A stretch of DNA of 46,821 nucleotides, from the NCBI GenBank assembly GCA_958446835.1, contig CAUCXT010000023.1:1-46821 (forward strand), written 5' to 3'. Below the pieces are notes generated by a model. It saw nothing but the letters and a program-made list of their open reading frames with translations. It searched no databases and had not been told where the DNA came from. The stretch comes from an uncultured Eubacterium sp. (GTDB lineage Bacteria > Bacillota > Clostridia > Lachnospirales > Lachnospiraceae). This document shows positions 23,858 to 33,011 of the stretch, piece by piece; position 1 is the first letter of the stretch; every line of letters begins with the position of its first letter. The translations under genes and the position numbers were made by a program.

Positions 23858-25009
23858 ATGACAAACAGTGAAAAAGCATTACAGCTTCATGAGGAATGGA
23901 AGGGCAAGCTTGAAACTACCCCAAAATGTAAAATAGCTACCCGCGAGGATCTAGCCCTTGCATATACCCCGGGCGTTGCAGAACCATGTAAGGTTATTGC
24001 CAAGGACAAGGAAGCTGCCTACAAGTATACAATCAAGTCTAACACAGTGGCTGTTGTATCCGACGGAAGTGCGGTTCTCGGTCTTGGGAACATAGGTGCT
24101 TATGCAGCAATGCCTGTCATGGAGGGTAAGGCTGTCCTTTTTAAAGAATTCGGCGGCGTCAATGCTGTTCCTATCTGCCTTGACACACAGGATACAGAGG
24201 AGATAATAAAGACTGTTGTCAATATAGCTCCTGCCTTCGGCGGAATCAACCTTGAGGATATCTCCGCTCCAAGATGCTTTGAGATAGAGGAGCGCCTTAA
24301 GAAACTTCTCGACATACCTGTTTTCCACGACGACCAGCATGGTACAGCAATTGTCGTACTTGCAGGAATAATCAACGCCCTGAAGGTGACAGGAAAAGAT
24401 AAGGAATCCTGTCAGGTGGTTGTAAACGGTGCCGGCTCCGCAGGTGTAGCCATCACCAAGCTTTTACTTACATACGGCTTCAAGAATATTATCATGTGTG
24501 ATAAGTCCGGTATTCTTTCCGAGGACTCCGAAGGACTCAACTGGATGCAGAAGGAGATGGTCAAGGTTACCAACCTTTCCCATCGCCATGGTCTTCTCGC
24601 TGATGCACTTAAGGGCGCTGATATTTTTGTAGGTGTATCCGCACCTAATATCGTAACTCCTGAGATGGTTTCCTCCATGAACAAGGATTCCATCCTATTT
24701 GCAATGGCTAATCCTGTACCTGAGATCATGCCGGATGTCGCAAAGGCTGCCGGTGCACGCGTTGTCGGTACAGGAAGAAGTGATTTTCCTAATCAGGTCA
24801 ACAATGTTGTAGCCTTCCCGGGAATATTCAAGGGTGCTTTAGAAGGACGCGCAACACAGATTACAGAAGAAATGAAGCTTGCCGCAGCCAATGCCATCGC
24901 CGGTCTTGTGGCAGATGAAGATATCAATGAAAACAACATTCTTCCTGAAGCCTTTGACCCTCGCGTAGCAGAGGTTGTAAGCAAGGCTGTAAAGGATCAC
25001 ATTCACTGA
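23858..25009 (+). CDS. NAD(P)-dependent malic enzyme
   Basis: Malic enzyme converts malate to pyruvate and CO2 with reduction of NAD or NADP. At 383 residues it is the short bacterial form. Catalytic and metal-binding elements are visible: YTPGVAEPC with Tyr36, the EGKAVLFKEFGG lysine region, FEIEERL and PVFHDDQHGTA, then the dinucleotide-binding GAGSAGVA and the NPVPEI segment. The leader has TATAAT at 23801-23806 (its -35 is unclear) and a small hairpin, GTCAG/CTGAC, at 23815-23831. ACGGAGG precedes the ATG. The radical SAM gene begins one base after its stop, so the two are probably co-transcribed. Confidence 0.95.
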   Translation: MTNSEKALQLHEEWKGKLETTPKCKIATREDLALAYTPGVAEPCKVIAKDKEAAYKYTIKSNTVAVVSDGSAVLGLGNIGAYAAMPVMEGKAVLFKEFGGVNAVPICLDTQDTEEIIKTVVNIAPAFGGINLEDISAPRCFEIEERLKKLLDIPVFHDDQHGTAIVVLAGIINALKVTGKDKESCQVVVNGAGSAGVAITKLLLTYGFKNIIMCDKSGILSEDSEGLNWMQKEMVKVTNLSHRHGLLADALKGADIFVGVSAPNIVTPEMVSSMNKDSILFAMANPVPEIMPDVAKAAGARVVGTGRSDFPNQVNNVVAFPGIFKGALEGRATQITEEMKLAAANAIAGLVADEDINENNILPEAFDPRVAEVVSKAVKDHIH

Positions 25010-25010
25010 T

Positions 25011-25991
25011 ATGTACAATCCTCATAAGCCATTTTACTCTCTCAATCAATATTATAGAGATCGTTTTGGCGGCAAGGTTTACAAGCTGTCTTTAAATGGT
25101 GGCATGACCTGCCCGAACCGCGACGGCACCATAGACAATCGTGGGTGTATTTTTTGCAGTGCCGGAGGTTCGGGTGATTTTGCCTCAACAGCAATGATTT
25201 TCTCGAATGAATTAGGGCGGAATATTCCTGATATTCCTTGTCAGCTTGCACAGGCAAGGGAAAAGGTAGCAGCTAAGATAAATGTAAAGAATTTTGCAGG
25301 ATATATTGCTTACTTTCAGGCATACACCAATACCTATGCAGACGTTTCATATTTAGAACAGCTTTTTTTGCAGGTTATAATGCAGAATGATATATTAGGA
25401 TTGTCCATCGGGACAAGACCGGACTGTCTTGAACAGGAAAAAGTAGACCTTCTTTCCTCTCTTAACACAAAGAAGCCTGTATTTGTCGAATTAGGCTTAC
25501 AGACCATTCATGAACGCACGGCGCAGCTCATACGAAGAGGTTATCCTCTTTCTGTGTTTGAAGATGCGGTAAACAGACTTAAGGCTGCCGGTCTTCCTGT
25601 GATAGTCCACGTCATACTTGGACTTCCCGGCGAAACAAAAGAGGACATGATTGCGACCTGCCGTTATCTCGGCGAGCTGGGAATAGACGGTATCAAGCTC
25701 CAACTGCTTCACGTTCTTGAGGGAACTGACCTTGCAAAACTGTATTTGAATGAGAAATCTGAAAATTACAACAATTTTTCAATTATGAGTCTTGACGAAT
25801 ATGCCTCTCTTGTGGTATCTATTATTGAGCAATTACCACCTGAGATGGTCATTCACCGCATTACCGGCGACGGTCCTAAGCGGCTTTTACTTGCTCCTTC
25901 ATGGAGCGGCGATAAAAAGAATGTACTTAATACTATAATGAAGGAATTTGTCATGCAGAACACATGGCAGGGTAAAAAATATGGCAACTGA
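25011..25991 (+). CDS. Radical SAM protein, YhcC family (TIGR01212 type)
   Basis: A 326-residue radical SAM protein. The [4Fe-4S] cluster cysteines are Cys34, Cys46 and Cys49, in TCPNRDGT and GCIFCSAGG. The long first spacing (CX11CX2C) is that of the YhcC/Elp3-like group rather than the usual CX3CX2C. Further family features are GLQTIHERTAQLIRRGY and VIVHVILGLPGETKEDM. The exact reaction of YhcC proteins is not settled; tRNA-related roles have been proposed. It is tightly linked to the malic enzyme gene upstream and overlaps DUF4364 downstream by 11 bases. Confidence 0.9.
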   Translation: MYNPHKPFYSLNQYYRDRFGGKVYKLSLNGGMTCPNRDGTIDNRGCIFCSAGGSGDFASTAMIFSNELGRNIPDIPCQLAQAREKVAAKINVKNFAGYIAYFQAYTNTYADVSYLEQLFLQVIMQNDILGLSIGTRPDCLEQEKVDLLSSLNTKKPVFVELGLQTIHERTAQLIRRGYPLSVFEDAVNRLKAAGLPVIVHVILGLPGETKEDMIATCRYLGELGIDGIKLQLLHVLEGTDLAKLYLNEKSENYNNFSIMSLDEYASLVVSIIEQLPPEMVIHRITGDGPKRLLLAPSWSGDKKNVLNTIMKEFVMQNTWQGKKYGN

Positions 25992-26496
25992 CGCATCAAC
26001 TCTATACAAATTGATAATTTTATATATGTTAGACCGCGTGAATTCGCCTATGACCAATGCGCAGATTTCTGAATTTGTGCTCGAAAAGGGTTATACAACT
26101 TATTTCACCCTGCAGGAGGTTCTCAACACGCTTATCTCAGATGGTTTTATAACTGAGGAAAGCTACCACAGCAGCACCCATTATACAATCACTGATTCCG
26201 GGCGTGAGACAATCAATTTTTTTAAGTATAAGATATCCTCGTCCATTGTATCGGACATCAATCTTTTCTTAAGTGACAATAAATATGAATTAAAAGAGGC
26301 AGTAAACAACATCTCCGAGTACTATAAAGCACCTAACGGAGATTACGCTGTTCACTGCCAGGTTAAAGAGAACGGTCACCCAATCATTGATTTAACCATC
26401 ACCGTACCCGATGAGCAGCAAGCTGACGCGATGTGCGGCAGATGGAAGGATGCCAGTCCCGAAATATATGAGTACATTATGACTCATCTTCTATAA
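25981..26496 (+). CDS. DUF4364 protein, winged-helix type
   Basis: A 171-residue protein typical of Clostridia. The first 80 residues look like a winged-helix DNA-binding fold (DRVNSPMTNAQISEFVLEKG, then a second helix and a YTITDSGRETI wing), and the C-terminal half is a small alpha/beta domain. The family has no known function; a transcriptional role is likely. The ATG at 25981 is chosen because it follows the usual MATDASTLYKLIILYMLD start; the longer frame would extend into the radical SAM gene. Its end overlaps the end of ysxC, on the other strand, by 20 bases. Confidence 0.85.
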   Translation: MATDASTLYKLIILYMLDRVNSPMTNAQISEFVLEKGYTTYFTLQEVLNTLISDGFITEESYHSSTHYTITDSGRETINFFKYKISSSIVSDINLFLSDNKYELKEAVNNISEYYKAPNGDYAVHCQVKENGHPIIDLTITVPDEQQADAMCGRWKDASPEIYEYIMTHLL

Positions 26497-27058
26497 TGTT
26501 CCAGATTTCATCTCTGCCCTGCTTGGTCTCGGCAGAGAAAGGAATTAGAATTTCTTCTTTTCCCATTCCAAGCGTCTCACGAACCAGCTTAACCTGCTTA
26601 GGTATCTGGCTTCTGTTCAGCTTATCCGCCTTAGTTGCAATCACAACAGGCGTAAATCCCTGATATTTTATCCAGTCATACATATTAACATCATTAGCCG
26701 ATGGCTCATGTCGTATATCGACAAGAAGAAATACATGCTTAAGCATTTTGGAGGTGTGAAGGTACTTTTCTATCATCTTCCCCCACTTCTCGCGAGTCTC
26801 CATCGAAGTACGGGCATATCCATATCCCGGAAGATCCACAAGATAGACCTCATTATTGACATTATAAAAATTGATTGTCTGTGTCTTGCCCGGCTCTGAC
26901 GAAGTTCTTGCAAAACTCTTTCTATTGACGAGCGCATTGATAAGTGATGATTTTCCCACATTCGACTTCCCGGCAAAAGCCACCTCAGGGCAGCTGTTCT
27001 CCGGGAGCTTGCTTGTGATGCCACAGACTGTTTCCAGACTTAATGACTTAACGACCAT
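26477..27058 (-). CDS. ysxC: Ribosome biogenesis GTPase YsxC/EngB
   Basis: An essential GTPase for late assembly of the large ribosomal subunit. The 193-residue length is normal. The G motifs are visible: GKSNVGKS at 30-37 (G1), the TxT-type G2 near 59-61, DLPG at 75-78 (G3) and TKAD (G4), followed by SAETKQG (G5). It lies 37 bases downstream of lon, as in Bacillus and many Clostridia, and is probably in the tig-clpP-clpX-lon run. Confidence 0.97.
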   Translation of the reverse strand: MVVKSLSLETVCGITSKLPENSCPEVAFAGKSNVGKSSLINALVNRKSFARTSSEPGKTQTINFYNVNNEVYLVDLPGYGYARTSMETREKWGKMIEKYLHTSKMLKHVFLLVDIRHEPSANDVNMYDWIKYQGFTPVVIATKADKLNRSQIPKQVKLVRETLGMGKEEILIPFSAETKQGRDEIWNIIEDES

Positions 27059-27095
27059 GTACGTGTGCTCCTTTCAAGTATATTATTTTATCTAA

Positions 27096-29417
27096 CTAAT
27101 TCGTTGCAAGCGACTCACGCGCCACCTGTGACATGTCACTTACATATACCAATTCCATGCCCTCTGTTATCTCTGCGTCAAGCTCTTCCACATCGGGCTG
27201 ATTCTGTTCGGGTATGAGTACCTTTTTGATACCATATTGTTTTGCAGCAAGAAGCTTCTCTTTGAGTCCTCCGATAGGCAGCACTCTTCCGCGGAGTGTA
27301 ACTTCACCCGTCATTGCCAGTCTGGCTCTGACCGGAATATTGCTGACCGCTGAAAGAATTGCAACAGACATTGTTATACCGGCTGATGGTCCATCCTTCG
27401 GCACTGCTCCCTCAGGGATGTGTATATGTATGTCATTTTTGCCAAAGAAATCATCCTTGACACCATATTGTGAAGCCACAGAACGCACATAGCTGAGTGC
27501 TATTCTCGCAGACTCCTTCATCACGTCTCCAAGGCTTCCTGTGAGAATCATCTCACCCTTGCCCGGCATGGTTCCTACCTCTATTGTTAGAGTGTCCCCA
27601 CCTACGCTTGTCCATGCAAGACCTGTCACAGTTCCAACCTGTGCTTTTTCCTCCGCATGGTCATCCTTAAATCTTGGTTTTCCAAGAAAATCCACAAGAT
27701 TTTTCGCAGTCACTTTTACCTGTTTTCCTGCCTCATATTCACCTGACAGCTTCTTTTTAGCTGTAACACGGCATATCTGTGCAATCCTTCGTTCCAGGTT
27801 TCTTACACCCGCTTCGCGTGTATAACCATGTATTATCGCTGCAAGAGCGGTTTTGTTGATATTCAGCTCTTTCTTACTCAATCCGTTTTTCTCAAGCTGC
27901 TTTGCGACAAGATGTTCCGAGGCTATGTGAAGCTTCTCATTCTCAGTATAGCTGCTAAGCTCTATAATTTCCATTCTGTCATAGAGCGGCTTCGGTATCA
28001 TTGAGGCATCATTTGCCGTGGCGATAAACAACACCTGCGACAGATCAACCGGAACCTCCATATAGTGATCGACAAAGTGTGAATTCTGAGCGCTGTCAAG
28101 CACCTCAAGGAGCGCCGAAGCCGTATCTCCTCTGCTGTCCTTTCCTGTCTTGTCAATCTCATCAAGAAGCATCAACGGATTCTTAACTCCCGCCGACTTG
28201 ATTCCCTCTATAATTCGTCCGGGCATTGCTCCGACGTAGGTTCTTCTATGTCCTCTTATCTCCGCCTCATCGCGCACACCTCCGAGACATATCCTGACAT
28301 ATTTTTTCCCAAGTGCCCTGGCTATAGAGGCTGCAATCGAGGTTTTGCCTGTTCCCGGTGGTCCTACAAGGCACACAACAGGGGAATCCTTTCCACCGTT
28401 CAGCTGTCTGACAGCAAGAAACTCAAGTACCCTCTCCTTAACTTTATCAAGTCCATAGTGTTCTTTATCAAGTACCTTCTTGGCATTCTTTATATCATTG
28501 TTGTCCTCAGACATATTATCCCACGGCATATCAAGCAGTGTTTCAATATAGCTCCTTATAACATTCGCCTCTGCGGAACTCGCAGCCATGCTTCTGTAGC
28601 GTCCTATCTCTTTATTTATCTTCTGTTTAATCTCATCGGAAGCATTAAGGTTCTTCGTACGTTCAAGGAATTCTTCTATCTCTCCTTCGCCCTCTTCACC
28701 TAATTCTTCACGAATAACCCTCATCTGTTCGCGAAGCACATACTCCTTCTGGTGCTTGTCTATCTCGGTATGCACTTCTTCCATGAACTGCTTGCGGATT
28801 TTCGCTATATCAATCTCCCGACTGATTGCCTCCCGTATCCGGTTACACCTTTCTATGATGTCATCGCAATCGTACAGTGCAATCTTTATACCGTTTTCAA
28901 AAGGAAATTCCGCAATTATACGATATATAAGCTCCGATATATCATCTGCAGCCATGATTCTACCCATAATCTCTTTGTTAAGTCTGGGATTAACCGCTGC
29001 GTAAGCTCTTGCAAGCTCCTTAATCTCCCTCGCATAGGCAGCCGTCAAAAGTTCATCCATGCCTTCTGCATCCGATATCTCAACATTAGCAAACATTATT
29101 TTCCCATCAAAATTATACGATAGGCTTTTTCCTCTTTCCATTCCCCGCACCATAACGCGGAGCACACTCCCCGGAAGCTTCATTATCTGTTTAATTTCAC
29201 AGACTGTTCCCGTCTCCCTGAGCTGTTCTTCCATGCCATCTTCCTGCTGTTCATCACCGGCATATCCCGTAATAAAAATCTTCTGGCCATGAAGCATGGC
29301 ATATTCTACTGTTTCAATAAGGTTTTTCCTGTTTATATCAAAATGAATGACCATATATGGTAATATGGTCATTCCTTTGAGTGCGATAACAGGTAAACCC
29401 TTTATCACTTCATTCAT
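27096..29417 (-). CDS. lon: ATP-dependent protease Lon
   Basis: Lon is a cytoplasmic AAA+ serine protease that removes misfolded and short-lived regulatory proteins. At 773 residues it has normal length, with the N-terminal substrate domain (LPVIALKGMTILPYMVIHFD), a coiled-coil region, the AAA+ module with GPPGTGKT, and the C-terminal protease domain with catalytic Ser in PKDGPSAGITM and Lys in GGLKEKLLAAK. It overlaps clpX by four bases (ATGA), which suggests translational coupling. Confidence 0.98.
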   Translation of the reverse strand: MNEVIKGLPVIALKGMTILPYMVIHFDINRKNLIETVEYAMLHGQKIFITGYAGDEQQEDGMEEQLRETGTVCEIKQIMKLPGSVLRVMVRGMERGKSLSYNFDGKIMFANVEISDAEGMDELLTAAYAREIKELARAYAAVNPRLNKEIMGRIMAADDISELIYRIIAEFPFENGIKIALYDCDDIIERCNRIREAISREIDIAKIRKQFMEEVHTEIDKHQKEYVLREQMRVIREELGEEGEGEIEEFLERTKNLNASDEIKQKINKEIGRYRSMAASSAEANVIRSYIETLLDMPWDNMSEDNNDIKNAKKVLDKEHYGLDKVKERVLEFLAVRQLNGGKDSPVVCLVGPPGTGKTSIAASIARALGKKYVRICLGGVRDEAEIRGHRRTYVGAMPGRIIEGIKSAGVKNPLMLLDEIDKTGKDSRGDTASALLEVLDSAQNSHFVDHYMEVPVDLSQVLFIATANDASMIPKPLYDRMEIIELSSYTENEKLHIASEHLVAKQLEKNGLSKKELNINKTALAAIIHGYTREAGVRNLERRIAQICRVTAKKKLSGEYEAGKQVKVTAKNLVDFLGKPRFKDDHAEEKAQVGTVTGLAWTSVGGDTLTIEVGTMPGKGEMILTGSLGDVMKESARIALSYVRSVASQYGVKDDFFGKNDIHIHIPEGAVPKDGPSAGITMSVAILSAVSNIPVRARLAMTGEVTLRGRVLPIGGLKEKLLAAKQYGIKKVLIPEQNQPDVEELDAEITEGMELVYVSDMSQVARESLATN

Positions 29418-30739
29418 GCAGTTTCCCCGTTTTTATTCTTTTTTGTATCACGGCTTGCGGCTCCTTTAGCTATTACATCGGTTCTGTATTCAAGCTCCGG
29501 AGGAGTTCCTTTTTCAACCGTATCCTTAGTTATTGTGCAGCATGCTATAGAGTCATCGGACGGAATTTCATACATAACATCCATCATAATGTTCTCCATA
29601 ATTGCGCGGAGACCTCTTGCTCCTGTCTTTCTCTCAAAGCTCTTTTTAGCGATTGCCGCAACCGCCTCATCCGTCACCTTAAGTTCAACCTCATCATAAT
29701 GGAAGAGCTTGCGATACTGCTTTATAAGCGCATTCTTAGGCTCTGTAAGGATTCTTACAAGTGCATTCTCATCAAGCAGATCAAGAGAAACTGTGATCGG
29801 CACACGTCCGACGAACTCCGGTATAAGACCGAACTTGACTAAATCCTGTGGAAGCACCTGCTTCAAAAGCTCGCCGACATTCTTCTCATTCTTCTCGATA
29901 AGCTCTGCGCCAAATCCGATAGAAGACTGTCCCATTCTCGCATCGATAATCTTCTCAAGTCCGTCAAATGCACCGCCACATATAAACAGTATGTTGGTTG
30001 TGTCAATCGGAATAAGCTCCTGCTGTGGGTGCTTACGTCCACCCTGAGGCGGTACGGACGCAACCGTTCCCTCAAGAATCTTTAAAAGAGCCTGCTGTAC
30101 GCCCTCTCCGGATACATCTCTGGTGATTGAGACATTCTCCGACTTCTTGGTAATCTTATCTATCTCATCTATATATATTATTCCATGCTCAGCCCTGTCT
30201 ATATCATAGTCCGCTGCCTGTATAAGCTTTAAAAGAATGTTCTCAACATCCTCACCGACATATCCTGCCTCAGTGAGAGTTGTCGCATCTGCTATCGCAA
30301 ACGGCACATTCAATAATTTAGCAAGTGTCTGTGCAAGGAATGTCTTACCTGAACCTGTAGGTCCAAGCATAAGGATATTGCTCTTCTGAAGTTCAACACC
30401 CTCATCCTCCACATCCATGCTGTCGCCCTTAGCCATAATTCTCTTATAATGGTTATACACTGCAACAGAAAGTACTTTCTTAGCCTCATCCTGTCCTATA
30501 ACATACTCATCAAGGAATTCCTTTATCTGCCTTGGCTTTAAAAGGTTAATTCCATCAAAATTATCCTCAGCACCATCCTGAGGTTCCATCTCTTCATTAA
30601 CGATCTCCGAACATACACCGATACATTCGTCACATATATACACACCATTCCCAGGACCTGCAATCAACTTTCGGACTGCATCCTGAGGTTTTCCGCAGAA
30701 GGAACATCTAAGCCTTCCATCATCCTTGCGACCTGCCAC
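29414..30739 (-). CDS. clpX: ATP-dependent Clp protease ATP-binding subunit ClpX
   Basis: ClpX unfolds tagged proteins and feeds them to ClpP. The 441-residue protein has the N-terminal zinc-binding domain with Cys12, Cys15, Cys36 and Cys39, Walker A GPTGSGKT at 126-133, Walker B IIYIDEIDK, the pore loop GYVGEDVE, and the ClpP-docking loop near IGFGAEL. It lies 141 bases downstream of clpP, with a strong hairpin between them. Confidence 0.98.
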   Translation of the reverse strand: MAGRKDDGRLRCSFCGKPQDAVRKLIAGPGNGVYICDECIGVCSEIVNEEMEPQDGAEDNFDGINLLKPRQIKEFLDEYVIGQDEAKKVLSVAVYNHYKRIMAKGDSMDVEDEGVELQKSNILMLGPTGSGKTFLAQTLAKLLNVPFAIADATTLTEAGYVGEDVENILLKLIQAADYDIDRAEHGIIYIDEIDKITKKSENVSITRDVSGEGVQQALLKILEGTVASVPPQGGRKHPQQELIPIDTTNILFICGGAFDGLEKIIDARMGQSSIGFGAELIEKNEKNVGELLKQVLPQDLVKFGLIPEFVGRVPITVSLDLLDENALVRILTEPKNALIKQYRKLFHYDEVELKVTDEAVAAIAKKSFERKTGARGLRAIMENIMMDVMYEIPSDDSIACCTITKDTVEKGTPPELEYRTDVIAKGAASRDTKKNKNGETA

Positions 30740-30799
30740 CTCTTACCTCCTATATTAACAATATTACACACTCACATTATATTAACGCTTTAAATGATA

Positions 30800-30826
30800 T
30801 GTGGAAGGGGATTCCCCCCTTCCACA
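30800..30826 (-). other. Strong hairpin between clpP and clpX
   Basis: TGTGGAAGGGG (30800-30810) pairs with CCCCTTCCACA (30816-30826), an 11-bp stem with a 5-base loop, and AATGAT/ATCATT on either side extend the symmetry. Neither strand has a clean T tract after it. It may be a processing site or partial terminator that sets the ratio of ClpP to ClpX. Confidence 0.65.
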
Positions 30827-30880
30827 CCTGAAATCATTATTTAATTATTATATCTGTCACACTTCTATGGCAAGAATACA

Positions 30881-31465
30881 CTAGTTAATCTTCTCAACAA
30901 CAGAATCTATAAGACCGTACTCAACCGCTTCCTGTGCTGTCATCCAATTATCTCTTTCAGTATCCTTTACAAGATCCTCATAGGACTTGCCTGTATTCTG
31001 TGCAAGGAGACGATTCATTCTCTCCTTGGTTCTGATAATATGTCGTGCAGCTATCTCAATCTCGGTAGCCTGTCCCTGTGCACCGCCAAGTGGCTGATGT
31101 ATAAGAATCTCCGCATTAGGGAGAGCCTTTCTCTTACCCTTGGTTCCACCGGCAAGTAAGAATGCTCCCATACTTGCTGCCATTCCTACACAGATTGTAG
31201 AAACATCGCACTTGATATACTGCATAGTATCATATATCGCCATACCTGCTGATATTGAACCACCCGGGCTATTAATATATAAGCTTATATCCTTTGATGG
31301 GTCCTCAGACTCAAGGAAAAGAAGCTGTGCCACAACCAAGTTCGCTGAAACATCATTAACTTCCTCACCAAGAAAAATAATTCTCTCCTTTAAAAGTCTT
31401 GAATAGATATCAAAGGATCTTTCTCCTCTGCTTGTCTGCTCGATTACTACTGGTACTAAACTCAT
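30881..31465 (-). CDS. clpP: ATP-dependent Clp protease proteolytic subunit
   Basis: ClpP is the barrel-shaped serine peptidase that works with ClpX. The 194-residue protein has the catalytic triad Ser98 (GMAASMG), His123 (LIHQPLGG) and Asp172 (DTERDNWM). The N-terminal MSLVPVVIEQTSRGERSFDI start is standard. It lies 29 bases downstream of tig, and GGGGAGGA precedes the ATG. Confidence 0.98.
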   Translation of the reverse strand: MSLVPVVIEQTSRGERSFDIYSRLLKERIIFLGEEVNDVSANLVVAQLLFLESEDPSKDISLYINSPGGSISAGMAIYDTMQYIKCDVSTICVGMAASMGAFLLAGGTKGKRKALPNAEILIHQPLGGAQGQATEIEIAARHIIRTKERMNRLLAQNTGKSYEDLVKDTERDNWMTAQEAVEYGLIDSVVEKIN

Positions 31466-31494
31466 AGTGTTCCTCCCCGATTATTACTGATAAC

Positions 31495-32781
31495 TTATTT
31501 CTCTACTGCTTCAGCAGCGATAAGCTTAACTGCCTTCTGAACAGCGAGATCTTCCTTAATCTGGTTTCTCTCGTTGTCTGTCATCATATCCTTAAGCTCA
31601 TCCTCTTTCATGTTGTACATGGAAGCCATGTTCTTGATTTCCTCTTCAACTTCCTCATCTGTAACAGTGAAATCCTCCGCCTTAGCGATAGCGTCAAGAA
31701 CAAGACCATTCTTGATTCTCTTCTCAGCTTCCGGATAGATGCTCTCGATGAACTTGTCAATCTCCATGCCCATCATCTTAACATACTGCTCAAGGCTGAT
31801 ACCCTGCTGCTTTAAGTTTCTGTCATAGCCATCTGCCATCTGAAGAGCCTGCTGCTTGATCATAGCCTCAGGAATCTCCATTGTAGCGTTAGCTACAACA
31901 GCCTCGATAGCCTCGTTCTCCTTCTTAACCTCAGCGTCCTTAGCCTTCTTCTTCTCAAGTGTTGCCTTTAAATCTGCCTTGTATTCATCAACAGTCTTGA
32001 ACTCGGAGATATCCTGTACAAGCTCATCATTAAGCTCCGGAAGCTCCTTAGACTTAATCTCCTTAACTGTTACCTTGAATGTAGCCGGCTTGCCTGCAAG
32101 CTCTGCTGCATGATATTCTTCAGGGAATGTTACGTTAACCTCTGTCTCCTCACCGATCTTCTTGCCGATTAACTGCTCCTCGAATGTATCGATGAAAGAA
32201 TGTGAGCCGATTGTAAGAGAATAGTTCTCACCCTTACCGCCTGCGAAAGGAACTCCGTTCATGAAGCCCTCGAAATCGATAACTGTATCATCCTTGTCCT
32301 GAACAGGTCTGTCCTCAACATTGATGATTCTTGCGTTCTGCTCCTGAACCTTCTTAATCTCTGCCTCAAGATCCTCGTCTGTAACCTCTGTGCTTACCTT
32401 GGCAATCTCAACGCCCTTGTATGTTCCGAGAGTAACCTCAGGACGTACAGCAACTGTTGCAGTGAAGATGAAGTTCTTGCCTTCCTCGATCTGTGTTACA
32501 TCAATCTCAGGCTGTGATACGATATCAAGACCACTCTCAACTGCTGCTCTCTGATACTCCTTAGGAATGATAGCATTAGCTGCATCCTCATAAAAAATAC
32601 CGGCGCCATACATCTTCTCGATCATCTGCTTAGGAACCTTACCCTTACGGAAACCAGGAACGCTTATCTTATTCTTATTCTTCTCATAAGCAGCTTCCAT
32701 TCCCTTAGCGAATTCTTCTGCATCAACCTCTATGGTCAGCTTAACCATGTTCTTTTCTAACTTGTCTACTGTAAAGCTCAT
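31495..32781 (-). CDS. tig: Trigger factor (ribosome-bound chaperone)
   Basis: Trigger factor binds near the ribosome exit and helps new proteins fold. The 428-residue protein has the three usual parts: the ribosome-binding N-terminal domain with GFRKGKVPKQMIE, the FKBP-like prolyl isomerase domain (about 150-240, with DFEGFMNGVPFAGGKGENYSL in two parts) and the helical C-terminal chaperone domain. AAGGAGGA lies 8 bases before the ATG. It leads the tig-clpP-clpX-lon-ysxC run. Confidence 0.97.
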   Translation of the reverse strand: MSFTVDKLEKNMVKLTIEVDAEEFAKGMEAAYEKNKNKISVPGFRKGKVPKQMIEKMYGAGIFYEDAANAIIPKEYQRAAVESGLDIVSQPEIDVTQIEEGKNFIFTATVAVRPEVTLGTYKGVEIAKVSTEVTDEDLEAEIKKVQEQNARIINVEDRPVQDKDDTVIDFEGFMNGVPFAGGKGENYSLTIGSHSFIDTFEEQLIGKKIGEETEVNVTFPEEYHAAELAGKPATFKVTVKEIKSKELPELNDELVQDISEFKTVDEYKADLKATLEKKKAKDAEVKKENEAIEAVVANATMEIPEAMIKQQALQMADGYDRNLKQQGISLEQYVKMMGMEIDKFIESIYPEAEKRIKNGLVLDAIAKAEDFTVTDEEVEEEIKNMASMYNMKEDELKDMMTDNERNQIKEDLAVQKAVKLIAAEAVEK

Positions 32782-32808
32782 TTAAAAAATCCTCCTTAAA
32801 CTATTAAC

Positions 32809-32843
32809 ACGTATGTCAATCAATTATTCATTATATCATACGT
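32809..32843 (-). promoter_or_regulatory. Extended -10 promoter of tig within an inverted repeat
   Basis: On the minus strand TATAAT (32835-32830) is preceded by a TG, as in extended -10 promoters; the -35 is weak. Perfect 7-bp arms ACGTATG (32809-32815) and CATACGT (32837-32843) flank it, so a protein bound to them could block the promoter. A CtsR-like direct repeat (TTTAGCC, three T, TTTGACC as read on the plus strand) lies farther upstream at 32886-32902; its second half is only a 5 of 7 match to the first. Confidence 0.5.
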
Positions 32844-32954
32844 CATCCGCAAAATCCAGCATAATTTTACGAAAATAGCTTGTTTTTTAGCCTTTTTTGA
32901 CCTCTTTGTAAAATTCTTATGTGGATTTTAACGCAAAAAAATGGTATCATGCTA

Positions 32955-32983
32955 TGGGACACCGGGGTCTGACACCTGTCCCA
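32955..32983. repeat. REP-like imperfect palindrome
   Basis: TGGGACA (32955-32961) and TGTCCCA (32977-32983) are perfect complements, and the 15 bases between them are GC-rich and nearly self-complementary (GGGGTC, GACACC). The composition stands out from the AT-rich gap. It lies between the tig promoter and the ABC exporter start. It resembles, from memory, the REP-type palindromes spread by Y1 transposases, but no such gene or second copy is in this window. It could also be an attenuator of the exporter operon. Confidence 0.45.
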
Positions 32984-33011
32984 AAAATAAAATCAGAAGG
33001 GAAAATATTCC

